Shown here piece by piece: positions 1-8,130 of a stretch of 8,572 bases of DNA. Under the pieces are notes generated by a model. That model had not been told where the DNA came from. It did not search any database and saw only the letters and a list, made by a program, of their open reading frames with translations. Each line of letters begins with the position of its first letter. Within the stretch, counting starts at the first letter, position 1. The translations under genes were made by a program, and so were the position numbers. The stretch is taken from positions 1 through 8,572 of the forward strand of contig JBCBSS010000217.1 of NCBI GenBank assembly GCA_039819065.1, written 5' to 3'. Origin of the DNA: JBCBSS01 sp039819065. GTDB taxonomy: Bacteria > Bacteroidota > Bacteroidia > Cytophagales > Cyclobacteriaceae.

Positions 1-1
1 C

Positions 2-1330
2 AGGAAAGGTACTATAGAGGGTATCAAGAAGGATATAGATTTTGTGGGACCGGCGGTTTGGATTCTGGTGTGTTCAATATTCATCGCTTCCATAGGTTTG
101 AATACCAATTCGGCGGCTGTGATCATTGGGGCCATGCTTATCTCCCCCTTAATGGGCCCTATTTTGGGGATTGGCCTTGGGTTAGGTACTAATGACTGGC
201 CAACCGTCTCTAGGGCTTTAAGGAATTTTGGAATAGCAGTGGCAATCAGTCTCATCACTTCTTTGGTGTATTTCAGCATAACACCATTGACCGATGCGAC
301 ACCCGAAATGATCGCCAGAACAAGGCCTACGTTTTTGGACGCAATGATCGCCATTTTCGGAGGTTTAGCTGGAATAGTGGCGGGATCAAGAAAAGAAAAG
401 AGCAATGTAGTACCGGGTGTGGCTATTGCTACCGCATTAATGCCACCATTGTGTACAGCAGGATATGGTTTGGCTTCGGGGAACTACGAGTACTTCTTCG
501 GCGCTTTCTATCTGTTTTTCCTGAACTCAGTATTGATATGCCTGGCTACAGTAGTAGTGGTGCGCTACCTTAATTTCCCTGTGGTACACCAGGTGGACGA
601 AGGTCGCGAAACTCGATTCCGATGGTTCCTTACCATCTTTGCTTTGGGGATTATTATACCAAGTGGATACCTATTCTACAATATCATTAAGGAAGAAACT
701 TTTAGAAGAAAGGCGGAAGAGTTTATCTCAGAAAACATTAAATATGAAGGTTGCTATAAAGTGAAAGATGAAATCATCTATAGTGATTCTATCAATTTGA
801 TAGAAGTGATTATGATGGGTCAAAATATCATCCCCGACCGACAAATTGCTACTTGGCAAGCACAATTATTAGGTTCTGGTTTAGCCAACACCAAGCTCGA
901 GGTTTTTCAGCCCAAGGACAACAGCATCGAATGGGAAAACAAGCAGCTTGAGTTGCGAAATGAGCTGCAGGATATGGATGAGAAAATCAGGGTGGGCATG
1001 AGCATATATCTTGAAAAAGATGAGCAAATCCGGTCAAATGAAAAGAAAATAGACTCCTTGGAGCAGCAATTGAAGCAAATAGAACATGAAGGGGTGCAGT
1101 TTGAGCTCATTCGGAAAGAAGTGAAAATCCAATACGAACAAGTTGAGAAATTCGCTTATGCCAATTCTATCGAAACAGACTATGAGCACAAAACGGACAC
1201 GATCCATACCTTCTTGGTTCACTGGGCATCAAAAACGTCAAGATCGTCCCGTAGAAAGAATGAGCAAAAACTGGCTGAGTGGCTCAAGGTTAGAACTGAA
1301 TTCGATTCACTGAGAGTGATTAATTACTAA
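2..1330 (+). CDS. DUF389-family multi-pass membrane protein with periplasmic coiled-coil tail (5' end outside window)
   Basis: The open frame runs from the window edge, so the start lies upstream. The GTG at 44 is internal: the 14 codons before it read as the usual DUF389 lead-in (IEGIKKDIDFVGPAVW). Counting from that GTG, about seven hydrophobic helices lie near 2-19, 24-48, 62-79, 98-115, 122-144, 150-177 and 196-215. Two family hallmarks are visible: IASIGLNTNSAAVIIGAMLI followed by SPLMGPI, and GVAIATALMPPLCTAGYG. With the N-terminus inside, the positive loops (RALR, SRKEK, RETRFR) fall in the cytoplasm, so residues 216-428 would be periplasmic. That tail has a small alpha/beta section (about 224-289), then a charged coiled coil (about 296-370) and a basic helix. 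The molecular function of DUF389 proteins is unknown. A 104-nt gap separates this gene from the ATPase gene, so it is probably a separate transcription unit. The family call is firm; the tail topology is inferred. Confidence 0.9.
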   Translation, partial: RKGTIEGIKKDIDFVGPAVWILVCSIFIASIGLNTNSAAVIIGAMLISPLMGPILGIGLGLGTNDWPTVSRALRNFGIAVAISLITSLVYFSITPLTDATPEMIARTRPTFLDAMIAIFGGLAGIVAGSRKEKSNVVPGVAIATALMPPLCTAGYGLASGNYEYFFGAFYLFFLNSVLICLATVVVVRYLNFPVVHQVDEGRETRFRWFLTIFALGIIIPSGYLFYNIIKEETFRRKAEEFISENIKYEGCYKVKDEIIYSDSINLIEVIMMGQNIIPDRQIATWQAQLLGSGLANTKLEVFQPKDNSIEWENKQLELRNELQDMDEKIRVGMSIYLEKDEQIRSNEKKIDSLEQQLKQIEHEGVQFELIRKEVKIQYEQVEKFAYANSIETDYEHKTDTIHTFLVHWASKTSRSSRRKNEQKLAEWLKVRTEFDSLRVINY

Positions 1331-1371
1331 GATTTGAAATATATGATAACCTATTCCTGTAGATGACATTT

Positions 1372-1396
1372 TTGACCATTTGGTTTAGAGGGTCAA
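1372..1396. promoter_or_regulatory. inverted repeat, possible operator, upstream of the giant ATPase gene
   Basis: TTGACC (1372-1377) and GGTCAA (1391-1396) are exact 6-bp inverted arms around a 13-nt centre. A second small dyad, ACCA-TT-TGGT, lies inside at 1375-1384. The element sits in the only long intergenic gap and just upstream of a TATAAT box, as an operator or activator site might. No T-run follows the right arm, so a rho-independent terminator for the upstream gene is unlikely. Short arms like these can occur by chance. Confidence 0.3.
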
Positions 1397-1410
1397 CGAC
1401 AGGGTATAAT
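1379..1410 (+). promoter_or_regulatory. candidate promoter for the ATPase operon
   Basis: TATAAT is at 1405-1410, 24 nt before the ATG at 1435. A TTTG at 1379-1382 lies 22 nt upstream of it. That is roughly the spacing of the Bacteroidota -33/-7 promoter (TTTG, then TAnnTTTG), but the -7 box here matches only the TA of that consensus. TTGACC at 1372 is 27 nt from the TATAAT, too far for a standard -35/-10 pair. The call rests mainly on the TATAAT box and its place in the gap. Confidence 0.35.
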
Positions 1411-1434
1411 CAACCTAACAACGCATTATAGGCT

Positions 1435-4400
1435 ATGTCAGAAAAAGATCAGCATATAGAAACACAAGATCAAAAGCAGGTAACGCTTGAGGGAGGCACT
1501 TATGAAATATTGCGCAATCGCCTCCAGAAAAGCGGACAAGAGCTTAGGGAACAATTGGATAAACTGAATGTAGACCGAAAAGAGGTATTCGGCTCTATTG
1601 AAACTGCATTGAAAGCTACTGAAAGGGTAACAACCCAGAACAACTGTATCCCCTGGGACATGGTGCCAATCGGGAAGTTGTTCATTTTTGGATACAATGT
1701 GCACCTTGGCCTTAAAGTAGAGACTGCCCTATCTGATGTATTCAGTATTTACGAATACAAAGACCACGCTTTCCATGAAAAGCCGTTGGATCTCATCAAC
1801 AACAAAAGCTTTGTTGATGACTTTCAGAAGCTCTATAAATACTACAAGAATACCCACTTCGTCAAGTTTGCCAGAATGGGGCCATTCCTGCACATGGTAT
1901 TTAGAATTGGTAAGGAAGTCACAGACATCAAAACCTTTAAATGGCAAATAGATGGTGACAAGATCACTTATGTAGATAATAGAAGTGATCATGAATTCAA
2001 GTTTCCCGAACAACACGAGTTTAGGTGGAAGCGTACGACTCGTGACAATTATCGCCAGGGTAAATACCCTCATGTTTCTATTGAGGACATGGTCTTCGTA
2101 GAGACCATTGGTGGAGACTTAACTATCAAAATAGAGGATAACACCGAGAATGGCTTAGGCATCTATAACGAAGATGTGGAACACAGAGACCAGACGCTTG
2201 ATGATGCTGAAATCTATTATACCGTCATCGGGAATATCATCATTCTTAAGATCAAGCCCTACCAGGAAGATTATAGATATATCGTTTATAATTCTAAGAT
2301 CCAGGAAGCTCGTAGAATAGACGCAATAAGTGAGTCGTGTATTCTACTACCTGATGACCACGGAATCATCTTCACCAATGGTTACTATCTACAAACTGGC
2401 GAGTTCAAGCAGTTCGAGAATGAGCTCAACAGCATGATATTTGAAAGGCGAATTGCTGCACCTAATGGAGAAGATTTCCTTTACATATTTTACAATCGCT
2501 TATTGGGAGTATACCTTCTCTTACACTATAACCTAATAGAACAAAAGGCTGAGAATCCAACTATCTGTCATGGTTACTCGATCTTCGAGAATGGTGAAAT
2601 GATACTTTTCCGCAATGACGATGAGCCGAAGAAGCACCATGCCATCCAAATATGGCAGACACCATACACCTCTCCTGACTATCAGGCGAATACGACCAGT
2701 GATTCTTTCCTATTCAAAATTGGTAATAAAGACATCGTAAGGGCCATGGCCGAATGCCATGAAATATTGACTCTACTCAATAAGGAGGACACTTACGCCA
2801 ACCTCTATGTAGACCTGATCAAAATGTCTACGGATATTCTGGACTCTTACCACTGGGTGGCTAAGAAAGAAGCGCATTCGCTTTCCGAACCGCTTCAGGC
2901 CATTCGAGAGACGTCTACATCTGCTGTCGATGAGTTTGACAAAGTGACCAGGATAAAGCAGAATACCTCCCAACAGGTAGCCGAAGTCTCTAAGAAAGCA
3001 GAGGAAATAATCGCCACCGTCAAAAAGACAAGGGCTAAGCACATCAATGATTATGTACAGTTTCTGGCTGGCTTGAGGGAAGTAAGGGGAGAGATCATAT
3101 CGGCAAAAGAGCTGAGGTATGTTGACCTACCCAAGCTGGAGAATTATGAGAAGGAGCTAGAAGAGTTCACTCAAAAGACCTCCCAAGATTGTGTTAGGTT
3201 TCTACTCAAAAAGGAAGCTTTAGCTCCATACGAGGAGAAAGTGAAGGAGATAGAAGCTAGCATCGAATCAGTGAAAAAAGTGGTCGATGCGAATACCATT
3301 GAGGAGAATATTGATAAGGTGTCTTCTGAGTTGGAAATGCTGATCGATATAGTAAGTAACCTAAACATCGAGGATGCCACAGAAACCACAAGGATCATTG
3401 ATAATATCTCCAATATCTACAGCGGCTTCAATCAGATAAGGGCTTCTCTAAAACGCAAGCGTAAAGAGCTGCTCAGTGTAGAAGGAAAGGCCGAGTTCAA
3501 CGCACAGATGAAATTGATCGATCAAGGAGTTATCAATTACCTGGATGTATGTGATACGCCAGAAAAGTGTGAGGAGTATCTCACTAAGCTGATGGTGCAG
3601 TTAGAAGAATTGGAGGGTAAGTTCTCGGAGTTTGATGAGTTCATAGAAAAAGTCGGTACTAAGAGAGAGGAGATCTATAATGCCTTCGAATCGAAGAAAG
3701 TCAGTCTGGTAGAATCCCGCAACAAAAGAGCGAATACCCTGCTACAAGCAGCCAACCGTATTTTGAAAGCGGCACAGAGCCGGGTAGCCAGATTTGAAAG
3801 CCCAACGGAAATTAACGGCTATTTCGCTTCTGATATGATGATCGACAAGGTCAGGAATATCGTGGAGGAAATGGTAGAGATTGGTGACAGTGTAAAAGCG
3901 GATGATATACAAAGTCGTCTCAAAACCGTGAAGGAAGATGCCATCAGGCAGCTCAAAGATCGCTCTGAATTGTTTGTCGATGGAGAGAACATCATCAAGT
4001 TTGGCAATCATCAATTCACCGTCAACACACAGAATCTTGAGCTTACGATTGTGTATCGTGACCAGACCATGTTCTATCACCTTACCGGTACCAATTTCTT
4101 TGAAGAGATCAAGAATGATCAGTTCTTATCCAGCAAAGAGGTTTGGGATCAATCAGTGGTATCAGAAAATAAGTTTGTCTACCGTTCTGAGTATCTGGCT
4201 TTCAAAATACTGGAGGCCGCTCAAAATGTTGAGATACATGGTCACAATGGTGAAGAATTGCAAACAGCCAATGTTGAGTCATTGTATCAAATGACGGACG
4301 AAGAGCTGAAGGAATATGTCCAGCAGTTCATGGCAGTGCGATACAATGAAGGGTATGTGAAAGGGGTACATGATCATGATGCTTTGATCATTCTAAGAGC

Positions 4401-6399
4401 GTTACTCAACTTGATCCAGACGGCGGACTTGCTCAAGTATCCTTCGGTAGCAAGAGCAGCTGCGGCACTGTATTGGAAAGTATTCATTGATGAGGAAGGC
4501 AAAAAGACGGTCAACAGCCAACTAAAAGGTGCTGGTGTCATCCTGAGTGTTTTCCCAAGTACAAAGGAATTCGATAACGTCATCAGTGACCTGCAGGATA
4601 GCATTGCGAACTTCATTGATGAAACGAAGCTATTTGATCCTGATGTAACCAGGGAAGCTGGAAGGTATCTGTTCTATGAGATATCTCGCGGGGATCATTT
4701 CGTGATCGATAAAGAGACAGCTGCATTGCATCAGGAATTCAATCAATTTCTAAAGTCAAAAAATGCTGCCAAGCCATTTAGGGATTCCATTCAGTCATTG
4801 AAAACCAATCCTGTTCTGGCTTATGAGCAAACCAGGAACTGGCTACGCGCATTCATCAGGGAAAGTGGACAGAATGAGTGGGATGAATACTTAGATGAAG
4901 CCGCAGTTATCCTGTACATGGATGATTTCCATCAGAATAAGATTGTACATGTATCCCTCAAAGCGGAGTTGGAAGGTTTGCAGGGAACACATGACATCAT
5001 CGCTGAACAGAAATATCCACTTAGCTACAACAATTTTATGTTGAAGCTTAATAAATACGTCCATCATAGTGTGCCGCAATTTGAATCATTTACGGCGTTG
5101 AAGAAGCAGTTGACAGAAGATTTCACTGAGGAATTGCGCCTGAATGAGTTCAAGCCTAGAATCTTATCATCATTTGTAAGAAATAAGCTCATTGATGAGG
5201 TTTATTTACCGTTAATCGGTGCCAACCTGGCCAAGCAAATTGGTGCGGCCGGTGAAGGTAAGCGTACCGACTTGATGGGTCTATTATTATTGATCTCTCC
5301 TCCGGGATATGGTAAGACCACTTTGATGGAATATATTGCTAATCGACTCGGGGTGATATTCATGAAGATCAATGGCCCAGCCCTTGGACACACTGTAGTA
5401 TCCCTTGATCCCAGTGATGCCCCGAACGCTGCTGCTCGGGAAGAGCTTGAAAAGCTGAACCTGGCTTTTGAAATGGGCGACAACGTGATGATCTACCTGG
5501 ATGATATTCAGCACTGTAATCCGGAATTGCTTCAGAAATTCATCTCACTTTGTGATGCCCAGCGCAAGATCGAGGGTGTGTACAAAGGCCGAAGCAAAAC
5601 CTATGACTTCAGGGGCAAGAAGGTCTGTGTGGTAATGGCTGGTAATCCATATACTGAAAGTGGTGATAAGTTCAGAATACCTGATATGTTAGCCAACAGG
5701 GCCGATATCTACAACTTGGGTGACATCATCGGGGATTCGGCCAATGCGTTCAAATTGAGTTACGTTGAGAACTGCCTTACTTCTAACACTATTCTAGCCA
5801 AGCTCGCGGGTAAAAGCCAGAAAGATGTGCATACCCTGATCAAGGTGGCTGAGACAGATAGCAAGGAGGGCATGGATTTAGAGGCCAACCACTCCCCTGA
5901 AGAGATCAATGATTACATAGCAGTACTCAAGAAGCTGCTGGAAGTAAGGGACGTCATTCTCAAGGTTAACCAGGAATACATCTACTCGGCGGCACAGGCT
6001 GATGAGTATAGAACGGAGCCGCCTTTCAAACTGCAAGGTTCTTATCGGGATATGAATAAGATCGCTGAGAAGATCATCCCGATCATGAACGACAAAGAGC
6101 TTGAGACTGTGATCCTGTCGCACTATGAAAGTGAGGCGCAAACACTGACCACAGGAGCAGAGGCCAACTTGCTGAAGTTCAAATCGATGTACGAAAGGAT
6201 GACCAAAGAGGAAGAGAATCGATGGAACGATATTTTGGAAAAATTCCAGGAGAAACAAAAGGCCATGGGCTACGGCGATGGCAACCAAATAGGCCATGTT
6301 ATCAATCAAATGGAGTCCATTTCCAAAAACCTCAGCGGCATAAGAGAGGAAATGCTAGTATATAATTTAAAACAGAAACCGGTTAAGAAAAAACAATAA
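1435..6399 (+). CDS. giant AAA+ ATPase, 'DNA repair ATPase' / DUF3686-like, 1654 aa
   Basis: The ATG at 1435 is the first possible start, because an in-frame TAG lies two codons upstream; no Shine-Dalgarno is visible. Residues about 75-435 are rich in short beta strands with polar turns and look like a propeller-type or DUF3686 domain. Residues about 480-842 are charged and helical, with long coiled-coil stretches. A small beta module at about 845-895 (FVDGEN, NFFEEI) and a mixed helical region to about 1250 follow. The AAA+ module has Walker A SPPGYGKT (1288-1295), Walker B VMIYLDD (1351-1357), sensor 1 in MAGNP (N1404), a likely arginine finger in LANRAD (R1422) and sensor 2 in GSYRD (R1538). 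This resembles the MoxR/McrB branch. Walker B ends Asp-Asp, not Asp-Glu, and the first Walker A glycine is Ser. A basic tail (KPVKKKQ) ends it. No signal peptide or membrane helix is seen, so it is cytoplasmic. It heads a tight operon with membrane and secreted proteins. ATPase activity is likely; the DNA repair role is only a database label. Confidence 0.88.
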   Translation: MSEKDQHIETQDQKQVTLEGGTYEILRNRLQKSGQELREQLDKLNVDRKEVFGSIETALKATERVTTQNNCIPWDMVPIGKLFIFGYNVHLGLKVETALSDVFSIYEYKDHAFHEKPLDLINNKSFVDDFQKLYKYYKNTHFVKFARMGPFLHMVFRIGKEVTDIKTFKWQIDGDKITYVDNRSDHEFKFPEQHEFRWKRTTRDNYRQGKYPHVSIEDMVFVETIGGDLTIKIEDNTENGLGIYNEDVEHRDQTLDDAEIYYTVIGNIIILKIKPYQEDYRYIVYNSKIQEARRIDAISESCILLPDDHGIIFTNGYYLQTGEFKQFENELNSMIFERRIAAPNGEDFLYIFYNRLLGVYLLLHYNLIEQKAENPTICHGYSIFENGEMILFRNDDEPKKHHAIQIWQTPYTSPDYQANTTSDSFLFKIGNKDIVRAMAECHEILTLLNKEDTYANLYVDLIKMSTDILDSYHWVAKKEAHSLSEPLQAIRETSTSAVDEFDKVTRIKQNTSQQVAEVSKKAEEIIATVKKTRAKHINDYVQFLAGLREVRGEIISAKELRYVDLPKLENYEKELEEFTQKTSQDCVRFLLKKEALAPYEEKVKEIEASIESVKKVVDANTIEENIDKVSSELEMLIDIVSNLNIEDATETTRIIDNISNIYSGFNQIRASLKRKRKELLSVEGKAEFNAQMKLIDQGVINYLDVCDTPEKCEEYLTKLMVQLEELEGKFSEFDEFIEKVGTKREEIYNAFESKKVSLVESRNKRANTLLQAANRILKAAQSRVARFESPTEINGYFASDMMIDKVRNIVEEMVEIGDSVKADDIQSRLKTVKEDAIRQLKDRSELFVDGENIIKFGNHQFTVNTQNLELTIVYRDQTMFYHLTGTNFFEEIKNDQFLSSKEVWDQSVVSENKFVYRSEYLAFKILEAAQNVEIHGHNGEELQTANVESLYQMTDEELKEYVQQFMAVRYNEGYVKGVHDHDALIILRALLNLIQTADLLKYPSVARAAAALYWKVFIDEEGKKTVNSQLKGAGVILSVFPSTKEFDNVISDLQDSIANFIDETKLFDPDVTREAGRYLFYEISRGDHFVIDKETAALHQEFNQFLKSKNAAKPFRDSIQSLKTNPVLAYEQTRNWLRAFIRESGQNEWDEYLDEAAVILYMDDFHQNKIVHVSLKAELEGLQGTHDIIAEQKYPLSYNNFMLKLNKYVHHSVPQFESFTALKKQLTEDFTEELRLNEFKPRILSSFVRNKLIDEVYLPLIGANLAKQIGAAGEGKRTDLMGLLLLISPPGYGKTTLMEYIANRLGVIFMKINGPALGHTVVSLDPSDAPNAAAREELEKLNLAFEMGDNVMIYLDDIQHCNPELLQKFISLCDAQRKIEGVYKGRSKTYDFRGKKVCVVMAGNPYTESGDKFRIPDMLANRADIYNLGDIIGDSANAFKLSYVENCLTSNTILAKLAGKSQKDVHTLIKVAETDSKEGMDLEANHSPEEINDYIAVLKKLLEVRDVILKVNQEYIYSAAQADEYRTEPPFKLQGSYRDMNKIAEKIIPIMNDKELETVILSHYESEAQTLTTGAEANLLKFKSMYERMTKEEENRWNDILEKFQEKQKAMGYGDGNQIGHVINQMESISKNLSGIREEMLVYNLKQKPVKKKQ

Positions 6400-6404
6400 T
6401 TATT

Positions 6405-6554
6405 ATGAATACGAGACAGATAGTAATGATCGTAATTGTGATATTGATCGCTGTTGTGGTGATCAAGTACCTCTACAGTTTCATTTTCAAGGTAGGCATT
6501 CTCATACTGCTTGCTTTAGGTATCCTATTCTTATACAGAAAGCTAAAGGAATAG
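6405..6554 (+). CDS. 49-residue two-helix membrane microprotein
   Basis: The ATG follows the ATPase stop by 5 nt, in an A/T-rich leader typical of Bacteroidota starts, and TAG ends the frame at 6552-6554. The product is nearly all hydrophobic. One helix spans about residues 6-20 and a second about 30-43, joined by a short aromatic loop (KYLYSFIFK). The N-terminus is MNTRQ and the C-terminus RKLKE. Charges at both ends suggest a hairpin with both termini in the cytoplasm. The frame exactly fills the space between two clearly coding genes and its composition is that of a real membrane protein, so it is probably translated. I recognise no family. By position it may assemble with the downstream five-helix membrane protein or tether the ATPase to the membrane; that is inference. 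Confidence 0.72.
   Translation: MNTRQIVMIVIVILIAVVVIKYLYSFIFKVGILILLALGILFLYRKLKE
6545..6550 (+). promoter_or_regulatory. ribosome binding site supporting a TTG start
   Basis: AAAGGA lies 11 nt before the TTG at 6562, inside the last codons of the microprotein gene. It is the only Shine-Dalgarno-like sequence I see before any gene here. It supports initiation at TTG, which is the first possible start after an in-frame TAA at 6544-6546. Confidence 0.45.
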
Positions 6555-6561
6555 TCAAGCC

Positions 6562-8127
6562 TTGATAAAGAAAGGGTCTATAGCTGGTATTGGCAAGTTC
6601 AAGTTTCCATCAAAGTGGCAGATAGGACTGGCTGTTGGTGTAAACGCCACTTTCGCTTATGTGCTCTTTCTTTTTTTCTATTATCTATCAGAGGGTTTAA
6701 GGGTTAGTGCATACATTTTTGAAGAGCAACTCTGGATGTATGCCGAAGATGAAGCGCTATTTCAATTGATTATAGTAGCCGCTTTTTCTTACTGTATAGC
6801 CCAGGGCATGTTCCTACTGTTTTTCATGAAGCAAACCACTTCGCTTGGAGCTAAGTTGAGGCTTATTAGAAGAAGGGTCATGCAAGATCAAATATTCACA
6901 CCTTTCATGTGGCTCGGCTACGGTGTTAAAGTAATGCTGATGTATGCGTTGATGTCATTGTCGGCACAGATGTTTTACAGCTTCAATCTGTATGACGATT
7001 ATAAATGGATCTTCGTGGCTTTGATAGTGGTGCTTTTTTTGGATCAATGGAAAGCCATCAGGTTACATTTTAAAAGCAACACATGGAAATGGATGGGCAT
7101 TTCGTTGGCCGGATTAATTATATTCTCATTGACAACGGGGTATGTCACTTACAAGAAAGGAAATTGGATTGATGAAAAGTACAAGGCTACTGACCCAATG
7201 TACGCTTTAGCTATCGAGCTTCCCGAACGTTATGGAGATCGCTTTAATCACGTTTGGTCTGGTTGGCTCACCATTAGTGTTCATGTAGGCTATAGAAATG
7301 GTATCGATAATCATGATCAATTCCCTGAGCTGACGCTTAACAAGAGAAGTATTGGAGTGAGAGAGCTAGGATTACGGGCCAATGAGGCCAGAATGAACGT
7401 CCGTGAGTCGGAACAAGGGAGAATCACAGTTAAAATCCTTATTGATAGAGATGTGAAATTTAAACACGTGGAGCAGGTACTCGCCCGATTAAGAATGGAA
7501 GATTTTAGGAAATATGTTTTTGCCACCATTCCAGAAGGTTCCTCCTACAGCGAAATGATCCATAACAATTCAGGCTTAAATGTGTATTTGACGCCATTTT
7601 GTAAGGATTTATCAATTAAGTATAAAGAGTTAATACGAACCGGACAAATCGAGAACACTGATATTCATGATCCAGAATACACCTGTTTCACCGACCGTTT
7701 ACATTATTTGGCATCTATTGACACGAAGACTATCATTCAAACTGATAGCCTCGACAACTTATACTACAATGGTGAACTGGTTGACGAAAATGAACTATAC
7801 TCCAAAATTCAAGATGAAGTAACTGAGGCTGAGAGAAGAGGAGAATATGTATTTGTACTAAAAACAAACCCGGAGGCAAGCTATGATGGCTTTATAAAAG
7901 CACATCATTATGCTATAAAGGCGATAGAGGATATCAGAAGAACATATGTAGCGGCAAACTATAGGTTAGATTATGACAAGCTTCATCCCTATGACCCCGA
8001 CCATCGGCCAGCACTTGACTATGTCAGGAAAACCTATCCACTAAATGTAGTGTACTTGAATACCGCAGAAGCCGCTTTTGTGGAGTATATGGAAGCAAAT
8101 GAAACAGCAACCGACCAGTTTAATTGA
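6562..8127 (+). CDS. five-helix membrane protein with two tandem ExbD/TolR-like periplasmic domains, 521 aa
   Basis: The start is a TTG, 7 nt after the microprotein stop. No in-frame ATG precedes the first membrane helix, and the next ATG would remove that helix. Hydrophobic helices lie at about 20-42, 66-88, 115-138, 148-162 and 178-196. Basic loops (KLRLIRRR near 98-105; KAIRLHFK near 164-171) fall inside and acidic ones outside, so the 325-residue C-terminal part should be periplasmic. Within it, residues about 236-324 (ITVKILIDRDVKFKHVEQVL, then a helix and a strand) and about 388-470 (NLYYNGELVDENELYSKIQ, FVLKTNPEASYDGF, a helix) each follow the strand-helix-strand-strand-helix pattern of ExbD/TolR periplasmic domains. 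Two cysteines (C347, C375) sit in the linker and could form a disulfide. ExbD normally has one membrane helix with a key Asp; the helix just before these domains (178-196) has none, so proton-driven work is doubtful. The membrane topology is firm, the ExbD likeness moderate, the function unknown. Confidence 0.82.
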   Translation: MIKKGSIAGIGKFKFPSKWQIGLAVGVNATFAYVLFLFFYYLSEGLRVSAYIFEEQLWMYAEDEALFQLIIVAAFSYCIAQGMFLLFFMKQTTSLGAKLRLIRRRVMQDQIFTPFMWLGYGVKVMLMYALMSLSAQMFYSFNLYDDYKWIFVALIVVLFLDQWKAIRLHFKSNTWKWMGISLAGLIIFSLTTGYVTYKKGNWIDEKYKATDPMYALAIELPERYGDRFNHVWSGWLTISVHVGYRNGIDNHDQFPELTLNKRSIGVRELGLRANEARMNVRESEQGRITVKILIDRDVKFKHVEQVLARLRMEDFRKYVFATIPEGSSYSEMIHNNSGLNVYLTPFCKDLSIKYKELIRTGQIENTDIHDPEYTCFTDRLHYLASIDTKTIIQTDSLDNLYYNGELVDENELYSKIQDEVTEAERRGEYVFVLKTNPEASYDGFIKAHHYAIKAIEDIRRTYVAANYRLDYDKLHPYDPDHRPALDYVRKTYPLNVVYLNTAEAAFVEYMEANETATDQFN

Positions 8128-8130
8128 TTC

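Noticed and set aside
44..46. GTG as the true start of the DUF389 gene
   Set aside because: The upstream in-frame codons back to position 2 encode family-typical residues, so the gene starts before the window.
1372..1396. Rho-independent terminator for the DUF389 gene
   Set aside because: The arms are only 6 bp with a 13-nt loop, and no T-run follows.
1372..1410. Classical -35/-10 promoter formed by TTGACC and TATAAT
   Set aside because: The boxes are 27 nt apart, well beyond the usual 16-18 nt.
1729..2073. 114-codon open frame on the - strand
   Set aside because: It is a shadow of the ATPase N-terminal region, with no support of its own.
3938..4294. 118-codon + strand frame overlapping the ATPase in another frame
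   Set aside because: The product is low in recognisable structure, and the overlapping ATPase frame is clearly coding throughout.
5878..6309. 143-codon open frame on the - strand
   Set aside because: It lies wholly inside the coding region of the giant ATPase, has no recognisable family or leader, and its composition is that of an antisense shadow.
6562..8127. ExbB/MotA-like proton channel in the five membrane helices
   Set aside because: I see no ExbB-like helix pattern, and no Asp in the helix before the ExbD-like domains.
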